A stretch of 36,245 nt of DNA from Desulfobacteraceae bacterium (GCA_030613575.1 JAUWLP010000004.1:1-36245); one strand, 5' to 3'; counted from the first letter of the stretch, positions 28,250 to 36,245 are shown. Notes: generated by a model not told the origin, from the letters alone. A program made the numbers and translations.

Positions 28250-29129
28250 ATTCATCTTCCAAAAGGTTCACCACTTTGCCGCTTTTATCAAAACACAACT
28301 CATAGCACGGCACTTCCCGCACGATCTCTGAGATCAAAGCCAATGTCTGGTTCCACCACTCTGGTGTTACAAACGACTTGACAAGACAGGCAAGCAGTTT
28401 TTTCAGGATCATTGTTTTATCTTCAAGGCGCTTCACACGGTTCTCTTTCGCATGTTTTAAAAAAAATATCGCCTTTAAATCCGCGGAATCAGAAGACACA
28501 TCTTCCACATCCCCGTGGCTCCATGTGCCGTAAATCTTGAAACCGCCCGCTTGTTTTCTGATGATGTTCCGGTCGTCGCACAGGATTGTTGCCCGGTTTT
28601 TCATCATTAACGACATGGTCGACTTTCCGGCATCAGAGTGTCCGGCGAAAAGCAGGCCGTTTCCATCCATAATCATGCCGGAGGAGTGGAGTATGCACCC
28701 TTTCCTGTCCGCCAGAAGCCGTGCCAGCAGAATCTGATCTGTGGGGAAGAGGGTAAGAGAACTGACATTTCCTGCGTTGTATGCCATACGGTTTGTTTCA
28801 TCGTTGTAAATCACACCTTTTGTGTGATCCAGGTTGAATATGGCGGCCCGTTTCAAGCTGTCTGTATTCTCAATGGATGAGGTCCAAACATAGGTAAAAT
28901 GTTTTTTACCCTCATAAATCATCCATGGCGATTTTCCATAGACTTTTTTACCGGGATCACTTTTGCCGATATCCAGCAGGTGAAAATGATGATGAATGTA
29001 AACCGTATCCTCACCGGGCGCTTTGACCTCAAATTGCTTAATCTTGGGGTGAAACGTTTTTTCCAAAATGGGAAGATCTGATGACACCGCAAGAGTGATG
29101 CCGGCGGTTTTGTAGTATCGTTCGTACAT
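28206..29129 (-). CDS. HPr-kinase-like (HprK-related) protein
   Basis: Walker A GLLFAGHSDAGKSTMSLMM, CDDRNIIRK; family as seen in RiPP/EPS loci. Confidence 0.85.
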   Translation of the reverse strand: MYERYYKTAGITLAVSSDLPILEKTFHPKIKQFEVKAPGEDTVYIHHHFHLLDIGKSDPGKKVYGKSPWMIYEGKKHFTYVWTSSIENTDSLKRAAIFNLDHTKGVIYNDETNRMAYNAGNVSSLTLFPTDQILLARLLADRKGCILHSSGMIMDGNGLLFAGHSDAGKSTMSLMMKNRATILCDDRNIIRKQAGGFKIYGTWSHGDVEDVSSDSADLKAIFFLKHAKENRVKRLEDKTMILKKLLACLVKSFVTPEWWNQTLALISEIVREVPCYELCFDKSGKVVNLLEDEFKLNGTRIFADIHR

Positions 29130-29145
29130 GAATTTATATTATCTC

Positions 29146-29425
29146 ACCACAGAGACGCAGAGAACACAGAGAGACATGAATTTTCTGTTTGCTGCTGAGA
29201 GGGCGGCAAACAGAAATCCTCAGAAGCTTCGCTTCATGTGATGACATTGTAAATAGTGTAAATTTGAAGCTGTCTCTCAAAGCTTAGTATCCCTGTTAAT
29301 CTGATTTAGAAAAAATGGCCTTAAAGGCATGGGTTTATTTCTTTTCGTCCTCTCAGCGAAAAGAAATAAGAAAAACGCCTCTGTGCCCTCCGTGCCTCTA
29401 ATGAGCGCAGCGAATGGGCGGTGAT
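29146..29425. repeat. repeat family R4 element A: outer inverted arms plus two hairpins with TGAGAGG heptaloop
   Basis: Hairpin 29182-29216 (tttctgtttgctgc-tgagagg-gcggcaaacagaaa) and 29335-29369 (ttatttcttttcgt-cctctca-gcgaaaagaaataa); arms accacagagacgcagagaacacagag / cctctgtgccctccgtgcctc. Confidence 0.85.
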
Positions 29426-30669
29426 TAATCTTTCAATCCCTTAATTCTATTGTTACGCCTACCTATCATCAACCATGAAAAAAACGCCATACACAAGCGG
29501 GCCGGGCGCAGGATACTGTGGACAAAAGAAAGTTTTGCCGGTACCGGAAAATGCGCCCACTCCTGGGCAGTGGCGCCAAGGAGCAAGTGTTTACCGTAGC
29601 GTATTTTTTCTGACCATCTGTCTCTTACCTTGAAATGGAAACCGGAAAATTTAGGTTTCTCCCTAAATACGGGTGATTCAATGTTTTCTTTAAAAAGATT
29701 ATTGTAAACCGTTAAGGCCAGCTCGGGAAGTGCGGGGTCCTTTTCCACGAGGTTCATCATATCTTGGGAAAGCTTAACATCAAAAAGATCGCATACTAAA
29801 AAAAGGCCTAAATGAAGAATCCTTTCACAGCGCATTCTTTCCGCTAAATGCCTTACCCGCATCCAGTCCAATCCGTCATTTGATTGAATCAGGCCGGCAA
29901 TGCTGCTCAAGGATTCCACGTCTTGCCAGCAATCCCTGGTCCCATTGAGACACAGGTAGACTAACAGATCCTCCCTGCAGGGATGGAGCACTTTTTTACC
30001 TGCGATGGTTGCATGGACGAGATTGTTTTCAATGCTGTTTAAAAGCAGGGGATAAAACGTATAGCTTCCCGACATTTCCCAGTGGAGATCCACGGTCAGT
30101 CCGCTTTTGCTGCTGATCAATTCAATACTGCTCTTTTTCGCCGCATAAGCTAAAAGCTGCTTTTTATTTAAATTTATCTCTAATTGGAATCCATAATCCT
30201 CAAAAATCTTTATTGTCTTGAGAGCATCCTGTTTGTTTACCAATATGTCCAGATCGCCGAACTGTCGAAGGGCAAAGTCTCCGTAAACCATTTGTGCCAG
30301 AACCGGTCCTTTAAACGGTACCGCAGGAATATTATTATCTTCCAGAAGCTTCAAAATGGATACAAGCTTAACGGTAATAAGAAGGCTGCGCATTGAGTTG
30401 GTATTGTACTCGTTTTCAAGCTTTTTCAGGACATCATCTGGGACAGACTCCGGACATGCTTTTTTTAAGCTTTGGTATAAGAGGAGATGGACTTTATGTA
30501 AATCGGCTGTTTCTATAAGATATTCCCAATCAACAGTCTCATTTACAAGAGACTTGATCTGTTCGATCGTTGCAGTATCCAAACTGCCCCGCGCGCCTAA
30601 AAGAAGCAGTTTAATTTCTTTGCGGTATTTTGGCGGCACGAATTGATAAAATAGATGGTAACAGTTCAT
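29425..30669 (-). CDS. nucleotidyltransferase family protein (PF14907-like)
   Basis: PAVPFKGPVLAQMVYGDFALRQFGDLDILVNKQDALKTIKIFEDYGF. Confidence 0.9.
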   Translation of the reverse strand: MNCYHLFYQFVPPKYRKEIKLLLLGARGSLDTATIEQIKSLVNETVDWEYLIETADLHKVHLLLYQSLKKACPESVPDDVLKKLENEYNTNSMRSLLITVKLVSILKLLEDNNIPAVPFKGPVLAQMVYGDFALRQFGDLDILVNKQDALKTIKIFEDYGFQLEINLNKKQLLAYAAKKSSIELISSKSGLTVDLHWEMSGSYTFYPLLLNSIENNLVHATIAGKKVLHPCREDLLVYLCLNGTRDCWQDVESLSSIAGLIQSNDGLDWMRVRHLAERMRCERILHLGLFLVCDLFDVKLSQDMMNLVEKDPALPELALTVYNNLFKENIESPVFREKPKFSGFHFKVRDRWSEKIRYGKHLLLGATAQEWAHFPVPAKLSFVHSILRPARLCMAFFSWLMIGRRNNRIKGLKD

Positions 30670-30683
30670 GGGTTTATAGGTGC

Positions 30684-31172
30684 AGGGGTTCTGGGTTTGC
30701 CGAAGACCGATGGAAGAAGGAGGACCGCTTCGCTAAGATGATGGACGACAGAATGTATCGGCCTTCTTTTCCATAGCGTTTAGCATCGCAAATATGTGCT
30801 CGTAACTGTCATCAAGCCTTTGGAAAGTCTCTTCATCGATATATTTACAATGAAAGGAAAATTCCAACCATGTTTGGGTCTCGGCCGCTTCCTGCCCGGA
30901 ATCGGTTAACTTGTTCAGAAAGACTGCCTTGTACCGACGTTTTCGCCATCCCTCTGATAAATTTGAACAAACTGAACGCGATGCTCGCCTTATCTGATCC
31001 GTCAAGGAATATGTTTCCTCTTTGGGGAATTTCTTGGTAAGTTCAAAAATTTCCATGGCGCTATCGAAGGCTTTGCGATAAACTTTCAGATCTCTCACAG
31101 TTCTGATCTTGTTTGTCCTCTTTTCGTCCATCTTCCCTCATCCATCTTCCCTTATCCATCTTCCTTCGTCAT
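30684..31172 (-). repeat. four-helix-bundle gene module, copy B
   Basis: About 22 nt differences from copy A over the 399-nt ORF (hand count). Confidence 0.85.
30733..31131 (-). CDS. four-helix-bundle protein (23S rRNA IVS / bAvd-like family), copy B
   Basis: 6 aa differences from copy A over 132 aa. Confidence 0.93.
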   Translation of the reverse strand: MDEKRTNKIRTVRDLKVYRKAFDSAMEIFELTKKFPKEETYSLTDQIRRASRSVCSNLSEGWRKRRYKAVFLNKLTDSGQEAAETQTWLEFSFHCKYIDEETFQRLDDSYEHIFAMLNAMEKKADTFCRPSS

Positions 31173-31227
31173 CCGTCCTTCTGCTCTTCTCACCTTCTCA
31201 CCCTCTCGTCTTCTCGCCCCTCCGTCC

Positions 31228-33204
31228 TCAATGACTCCTCGCTCCATTCACAATGATATTTTTATAAGATTTCCATGTATACCTGGCTTGCGTCTTCAAC
31301 GGTGCTTTTAGATAAGACTTGATGTATCGCAATTCAGACTCAATGATTTCCGGAAGTGTATCAGGTAAATCGGCGTAAAACGGCGGAACAAGCCCAGGCA
31401 CCACCTTTTTCCTCAATTCCTGGAGTTCTTTTGTGTACAGGGCAAGATACTGCTTGCTCAACGGGCGCACACCAAACAGTTTGAGATCTCCTTTCAACCA
31501 GTTGTAGAGCCCGGGAAGTTCGTCAAACCAGGTGGCCCGCATATATTTGCCCCAGCCGGTTATCCGGAAATCATCTCTAAATTTTCCTCCCTTTTTCAGA
31601 TAGTTTTGCTCATAGATATACTCTTGCAGAAATTCCGAATAGGGATACATGGTTCTGAACTTGTATACGGTGATCATTTTGCCGTTAAACCCTGTTCGTT
31701 TTAACCTCACAATGGGGCCGTATGATGGATTTTTATTTAAAGAGGGTTTTTTTACCTTTTGCGCGATAAAAAAGAGGCGGTTCTCAATTTCGAGCTCATC
31801 GACGACTTTGAACCCGGAAAAATAGAGCCGGCCGAAAATTTCAGCCTTTGACACCATTCGGTTTCTACCTCTTGTAATGGTAAAGTATATCTTCTTGATA
31901 TAAGGAAGTTTCGGGCAGACCCTGGTCCAGATAAAATTGGCACAGTAGATCAGCTTTGCAATATATTTTGGATATTTGTCCAGATAATATTTTTTACGTG
32001 TTCCGATGGTGTGAGCCTTGCCAATGAAATACCCCTTGGGTTTCATCTTGCTGTACACATGGAGAAAATACCTGTTGAACCATCTCACATCATTGGTCTT
32101 GTGAAGGTTGATAAAAAGACAGTGCCGGTTTTCATCGAGATTCTGAATATCTTCTATCTCGTCGGTACTCATAATGGCGGTATGGTTTCGGTCGATCTTC
32201 GACAGGTCGATGTTTTTCTTTATGAAATCAAAAAGCGTTTCGCTGAAAAATTCCAGCGCGTACTTCAGCTTTATTTCCACAGCCTCTTTAACAGGCAGGA
32301 TACTTTTTTCTTCGGGCAGGTGCCGGTCTTGATCGGCAATATCGAGTACCGCCCTTACTTCATCGGCGGTTTCAATGTCCTCGTCTAACTTGCCGCGTTT
32401 TCTGTAAGCATAATAGACATAGTAAACCATGATCTCAAATCCGAACAGGATGACTATGGTGCTGTACAGATGGAGCCGGGAATAATAGAAAAGCCTTAAG
32501 GCAAACACGATCACCGAAAGCGCGGCTCCCATGATAATGGTCGCCTTGATGCAGGGGCCGATGGCTGTTGTGTACGTGCTGTTGAAATTGTTTTTGTCAT
32601 ATTTTTTGACAATAAAAGAGGTTGCAAACAACAGGCCGTACAAAATAAGTATCATCTGGTCATATCTGGGCGGGAGCGAAAAGCTGCCCCGCTTGATGTA
32701 GTTGATCCCTATAAAGATGGCAATCAGCAATACAGCATCGATAAAAACCAATGGGTGGTAAGTTGTTATAGAAGCTGTTTTATCCTTTATCCCCGAACGC
32801 TGTTTATCAAAAAATTTATTTCCGCTGACAATGTAAAAGAAGAGAAAGCCGACAAGCTCCAAAAGAAAAAATGCGCCGCAAGCGCCGAAGGTTTGCATCC
32901 TGGATACGGCAGTCAGTTGGGCCCACAAAACAATCGAAAAGGATACGATGAATACAATTGCCATATTCGACTTGATGATCAGCACAAGAGAGTCAAAGAA
33001 AGTTTTACCAATGATCTTTCTGAACTTTCTCATGAACAAAGCGACCGCCAGCCAGGCCAGATAGAAAACAACAAAAAGCGCCATATAGATGTTTGATAGC
33101 TCTAAAGAGCCCCTTTTGATCAACTGTACGCTGAACAATGCGACATTGAGCAAAAAGAAATCGATCAGACCGATCATGAAATTATGTCGAACAGGTTTTG
33201 ACAT
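31228..33204 (-). CDS. polysaccharide sugar transferase (undecaprenyl-phosphate sugar phosphotransferase type)
   Basis: N-terminal TM segments; C-terminal bacterial sugar transferase motifs VYKFRTMYPYSE, FRDDFRITGWGKYMRATWFDELPGLYNWLKGDLKLFGVRPLS, KVVPGLVPPF. Confidence 0.92.
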   Translation of the reverse strand: MSKPVRHNFMIGLIDFFLLNVALFSVQLIKRGSLELSNIYMALFVVFYLAWLAVALFMRKFRKIIGKTFFDSLVLIIKSNMAIVFIVSFSIVLWAQLTAVSRMQTFGACGAFFLLELVGFLFFYIVSGNKFFDKQRSGIKDKTASITTYHPLVFIDAVLLIAIFIGINYIKRGSFSLPPRYDQMILILYGLLFATSFIVKKYDKNNFNSTYTTAIGPCIKATIIMGAALSVIVFALRLFYYSRLHLYSTIVILFGFEIMVYYVYYAYRKRGKLDEDIETADEVRAVLDIADQDRHLPEEKSILPVKEAVEIKLKYALEFFSETLFDFIKKNIDLSKIDRNHTAIMSTDEIEDIQNLDENRHCLFINLHKTNDVRWFNRYFLHVYSKMKPKGYFIGKAHTIGTRKKYYLDKYPKYIAKLIYCANFIWTRVCPKLPYIKKIYFTITRGRNRMVSKAEIFGRLYFSGFKVVDELEIENRLFFIAQKVKKPSLNKNPSYGPIVRLKRTGFNGKMITVYKFRTMYPYSEFLQEYIYEQNYLKKGGKFRDDFRITGWGKYMRATWFDELPGLYNWLKGDLKLFGVRPLSKQYLALYTKELQELRKKVVPGLVPPFYADLPDTLPEIIESELRYIKSYLKAPLKTQARYTWKSYKNIIVNGARSH

Positions 33205-33392
33205 TTTAATTATTGAAAAATTTTCCTTTTGACAGGATATTTAAGATCTTCAGGATTTATTTCCTTTTTCGCCGAAGGCGAATTGCTTTTCAGCAGATTC
33301 TTCCGACTCCTGACTTCCGTCCTCTGTCCCCTGACTTCCGTCCTCCGTCCTCTGCCCTCCCACTTTCCCATCTTCTAACCTTCTTATCTTCT

Positions 33393-33761
33393 CTATATCT
33401 TGCGACCTAATCCCTCAATCTGGTAGTAAATCATGTGGCACACATAAAACCCGGCGAGGCCCAAGCCGTTTGCAGCAATGTCTTTTGGATTGAAAGTTCT
33501 GTGGGGGACATATATTTGAACGATCTCGAACAAAACGCCCAGCAAGAACAGGGCAAAAAAGGTGATGAGGACAACCTTTTGACGTTTATTCCCAAAGGCA
33601 AGAACATATAGCGCCCCTGCAATAAAATAACCGATAAGGTGCAGCCAGAAACCCGTACCAAACCCTTTTGACAGATTTAGGCAGCTCACGGATGAGTAAT
33701 CGACAAGTGAGATAAACGTAATGGCAAGAAGCCATATGAAAAATATGATTTTTGAGTACAA
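33393..33761 (-). CDS. VanZ-like family membrane protein
   Basis: LHLIGYFIAGALYVLAF, FALFLLGVLFEIVQIYVPHRTFNPKDIAANGLGL. Confidence 0.88.
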   Translation of the reverse strand: MYSKIIFFIWLLAITFISLVDYSSVSCLNLSKGFGTGFWLHLIGYFIAGALYVLAFGNKRQKVVLITFFALFLLGVLFEIVQIYVPHRTFNPKDIAANGLGLAGFYVCHMIYYQIEGLGRKI

Positions 33762-33826
33762 TGAGTCGTTAACCGTTTTTATTCTTTCTTGACAACAAAT
33801 GATAAGCTATGATAACTTAATAAAAC

Positions 33827-34114
33827 ATGAAACTCTTTCAGATGCCGCGGTTCAAAAGGTATGTAAAGAAACTTCCACGACAGTTTCAGCAGGTTATCTT
33901 GGACACGGTCGAAGAAGTCCTGGCAGATCCTGAGGTCGGCCAACTTAAAAAAGGCGACTTGGAGGGCTTTAGGGTCCACAAGTTCACAATGGGTCGCCAA
34001 TTGACCCTGATAGCTTATAAGCTTGAAAACAATTCTCTTGTCTTGTACCAGGTTGGTCCACATGAAAACTTTTATAAGAACCTGAAAAGATATTTAAAAG
34101 AAATCGGAGGTTAA
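33827..34114 (+). CDS. RelE/ParE-superfamily toxin
   Basis: FKRYVKKLPRQFQQVILDTVEEVLADPEVGQLKKGDLEGFRVHKFTMGRQLTLIAYKLENNSLVLYQVGPHENFYKNLKRYLK. Confidence 0.9.
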   Translation: MKLFQMPRFKRYVKKLPRQFQQVILDTVEEVLADPEVGQLKKGDLEGFRVHKFTMGRQLTLIAYKLENNSLVLYQVGPHENFYKNLKRYLKEIGG

Positions 34115-34115
34115 A

Positions 34116-34457
34116 ATGCCAACAGCAGAAAAAATCATAAAAGAAATATACCATCTTCCAATGGAGGAAAAAGAAAAAGTCGTGCGTTACATCATAGAAT
34201 TCGGCGTAAAAGGCGCTCATCACGATCTCCCTGAAATTCTGAACATAAAAGAATGGCAGGATGAAATTGCAAGCAAACCTTTTAATCTAAAACAGGCATC
34301 GGAATATCTTGGTGTATCATCTGTAACACTTAGGAGATGGATCAAAACAGGTCGAGTATTGGCGCATAAAATAGGCAGAGCATATACATTTGATGTGAGG
34401 CATCTCAAAGAACTTAAAAAAGCCCACGTGACAAAAAGACATGCAAAAGAACTATGA
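34116..34457 (+). CDS. excisionase/MerR-type HTH antitoxin
   Basis: NLKQASEYLGVSSVTLRRWIKTGRVLAHKIGRAYTFDVRHLKEL; 1 nt downstream of toxin stop. Confidence 0.85.
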   Translation: MPTAEKIIKEIYHLPMEEKEKVVRYIIEFGVKGAHHDLPEILNIKEWQDEIASKPFNLKQASEYLGVSSVTLRRWIKTGRVLAHKIGRAYTFDVRHLKELKKAHVTKRHAKEL

Positions 34458-34577
34458 ACATCAGTATGTCCTCACCTTTCTCACCTCCTGCTCTTCTTGT
34501 CCTCCACGCCTTCTCACCATTTTTCTTTAATCACCCTGAAAACCGCATCTTTATATGTGACTTAAACAATCAGAGTT

Positions 34578-34618
34578 ATGCACATAAAACAGTGCATTAT
34601 GCACATTTTTCTGTGCAT
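34578..34618. promoter_or_regulatory. two tandem dyads ATGCAC-N8-GTGCAT (enhancer/operator-like)
   Basis: ATGCACATAAAACAGTGCAT-T-ATGCACATTTTTCTGTGCAT; both half-sites perfect, centres 21 bp apart. Confidence 0.75.
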
Positions 34619-34724
34619 TTTTAATCCCATCTGCCATAAAAAATTCCCCACTCCTTACAAACAGATTCTCATAAACCACCATCAATTGAGGATTTTCGTC
34701 ACTTTATAATTACAAAACAAAAAT

Positions 34725-34741
34725 TGGCATAGAAATTGAAT
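34725..34741 (+). promoter_or_regulatory. candidate sigma-54 (-24/-12) promoter for the PilZ gene
   Basis: TTGGCATAGAAATTGAA; perfect -24 TTGGCA, -12 TTGAA deviates from TTGCW. Confidence 0.5.
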
Positions 34742-34799
34742 CGAATTAAATAAATGATTTTTTGCTTAACGATCATCGGAAACGATTCAAAAGGAAATC

Positions 34800-35366
34800 A
34801 TGTCATCGTACCGTATTTTCATTCCAACAATAGGATCTTTAGCTATGACCAACATAAAAGACTTTAATGAGCGCAGAAAGCATGAACGATTCAAGGTTAA
34901 GAGCGGTGCAATTGCTATGATCAAGACATTGCCTATAAAACCGAAACAAACTATGGATATGAGCATGGGTGAAAATCCCTCTGTTGCTAAGCATAAATAT
35001 TGTCAAATCATAAATATCAGCAAAGGCGGGCTTGCCTTTCGTTATATTGACAAAAATAGCGAATTAAATGAACCATTTGAGTTGGATGTATTGTTTGCCC
35101 AAGATAGAATCTGTTTGACGTATTTAAAGAATGTGCAGTGTAAAACTGTTTGGGTTTCCCATGCTTCTCATGCAGCCGGCAAGACCTCTTCCAGTCACTT
35201 AATAACTATACAGCGAGGCGTACAGTTTGGGGAAATGACGTCCCACCAGGCATCTCAATTGGATAGTTTTCTCAAAAGATACACAATCAATAAAGAATCC
35301 TGGCCCAAAGGACCAGGCTTTGGTTTGCCCCTGAAAGGGGCTGTACTTAAAGCCGTACAAGTGTAA
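34800..35366 (+). CDS. PilZ domain protein (c-di-GMP effector-like)
   Basis: NERRKHERFKVKSGAIAMI (RxxxR-type), CQIINISKGGLAFRYI (DxSxxG-like); C-terminal NKESWPKGPGFGLPLKGAVLKAVQV is translated repeat DNA. Confidence 0.85.
   Translation: MSSYRIFIPTIGSLAMTNIKDFNERRKHERFKVKSGAIAMIKTLPIKPKQTMDMSMGENPSVAKHKYCQIINISKGGLAFRYIDKNSELNEPFELDVLFAQDRICLTYLKNVQCKTVWVSHASHAAGKTSSSHLITIQRGVQFGEMTSHQASQLDSFLKRYTINKESWPKGPGFGLPLKGAVLKAVQV
35292..35321. repeat. short interspersed hairpin repeat (copy 2)
   Basis: aaagaatcctggcccaaaggaccaggcttt. Confidence 0.75.
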
Positions 35367-35504
35367 AGTGCCTAAAGTGATCTAAAGTGCCTAAAGTGAT
35401 CTAAAGTGCCTAAAGTTATGGTGTCGCTTCGCTCCGCTGATTTTATATAATTGACAGAATTCCTTAACTTTAGCTCACTTTAAACTTTAGTTCACTTCAA
35501 ACTC
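35359..35504 (-). repeat. R1 copy 3, opposite orientation
   Basis: agtgcctaaagtgatctaaagtgcctaaagtgatctaaagtgcctaaagttatggtgtcgcttcgctccgctgattttatataattgacagaattccttaactttag; core is the reverse complement of copy 2. Confidence 0.9.
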
Positions 35505-35824
35505 TTGCAGCGATTCTTCAGAATATCATAACTGAGCTTCGGACTAAACCACCCGATTCGCATTATTTGATTGTTTTCAATTAGATATATATAAATCCCC
35601 TTTTTCTTTCAGGGTGTTCTCACCCGATTTCATTTTTATCTTCCTTGCCTCATATTTTCCCCCTCATTAAAACATACAAGTTAGTTCGCTTCGCTCACAA
35701 TTGGAATAATGGAATTATGGAGTAATGGAATGATGGGTTTGAAGGAGTTTTTTACAGTCAATAACCACCCCTAAAAAGGGTGGCTTGATGGTGACCCTGA
35801 AAGGGTCTTTGACAAAACAATTCT

Positions 35825-36050
35825 AACCGCAGAGCCACGGAGAACGCAGAGTTTATTCTTTGATTTGTTTTCCTTTGAGAGGAAGGAAAACAAATAACAA
35901 CATGCTGAGCCCGACAAAGAATGTTGTTCACAAGGGCGTTTTTATGTGTGTTTCCGCTATCTTCGCTGCTATCACGCTGTAATATCTTTTCTTTTCTGGC
36001 CTCTCACCAGAAAAGAAAAGATATTTTTGCTCTGCGAACTCTGCGTCTCG
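35825..36050. repeat. repeat family R4 element B
   Basis: Hairpin 35863-35895 (atttgttttcctt-tgagagg-aaggaaaacaaat) and 35982-36024 (atatcttttcttttctgg-cctctca-ccagaaaagaaaagatat); arms cgcagagccacggagaacgcagag / ctctgcgaactctgcgtctc. Confidence 0.9.
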
Positions 36051-36123
36051 AGTCCCGCCGATAGGCGGGATGAAAAACATTGCAAAATATCTCTGAATTG
36101 TGTATAAGTGATCTAAGATTTGC

Positions 36124-36216
36124 GGAGAGATGGCCGAGTCGGCTGAAGGCGCTCGCCTGCTAAGCGAGTGTAGGGCGCAAGTTCTACCGAGGGTTCGAAT
36201 CCCTCTCTCTCCGCCA
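36124..36216 (+). tRNA. tRNA-Ser(GCT)
   Basis: ggagagatggccgagtcggctgaaggcgctcgcctGCTaagcgagtg...gagggttcgaatccctctctctccGCCA; long variable arm, encoded CCA. Confidence 0.96.
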
Positions 36217-36245
36217 TCCAACTAATAATATCAATGACTTACAAG

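Noticed and set aside
26861-31131. Diversity-generating retroelement suggested by Avd-like genes
   Set aside because: No reverse transcriptase ORF and no adenine-variable template/variable repeat pair could be seen in the window.
35928-36221. 97-aa minus-strand ORF at the right end
   Set aside because: Antisense to tRNA-Ser(GCT) and heptaloop element B; the GERGIRTLGRTCALHSLSRRAPSA string is a typical spurious antisense-tRNA-Ser ORF.

Overview
The 36 kb window reads as a chromosome segment of a Desulfobacterota-like (deltaproteobacterial) genome; that lineage is inferred from gene content and tmRNA tag style, not from a search. Left third, mostly housekeeping: GNAT acetyltransferase (partial), TVP38/DedA-like protein, phosphoglycerate kinase, RadC, GpsA, GyrA, AI-2E transporter, NRDE/TANGO2 protein and a complete tmRNA gene (tag ADDYNYALAA) followed by a GIY-YIG ORF. 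Middle: a minus-strand exopolysaccharide block (O-antigen ligase/TPR, CpsB-like phosphatase, Wzz/BY-kinase, Wza-like export protein, beta-barrel protein). Just upstream of it lies an apparent peptide-modification (RiPP-like) block: Cys-rich secreted peptide, zinc-ribbon protein, ABC exporter, radical SAM/SPASM enzyme, S26 peptidase, PqqD-like RRE protein, HPr-kinase-like protein, PF14907-type nucleotidyltransferase, then sugar transferase and VanZ. I found an unlisted 55-aa ORF (25171..25338, minus strand) between the radical SAM and ABC genes. It looks like the precursor peptide: MAKKPWKKTELIVFVRGKPEENVLTACKLPRGRPFIGLQQCVPAHGNPLHNIGKS. Right end: RelE/ParE-HTH toxin-antitoxin pair, PilZ gene with a candidate sigma-54 promoter and tandem upstream dyads, and tRNA-Ser(GCT). 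The intergenic DNA carries several dispersed repeat families. One has four hairpins with unrelated stems but the same 7-nt loop (TGAGAGG or its complement). Another is a set of heptameric polypyrimidine arrays that bracket two copies of a four-helix-bundle (IVS/bAvd-like) gene.
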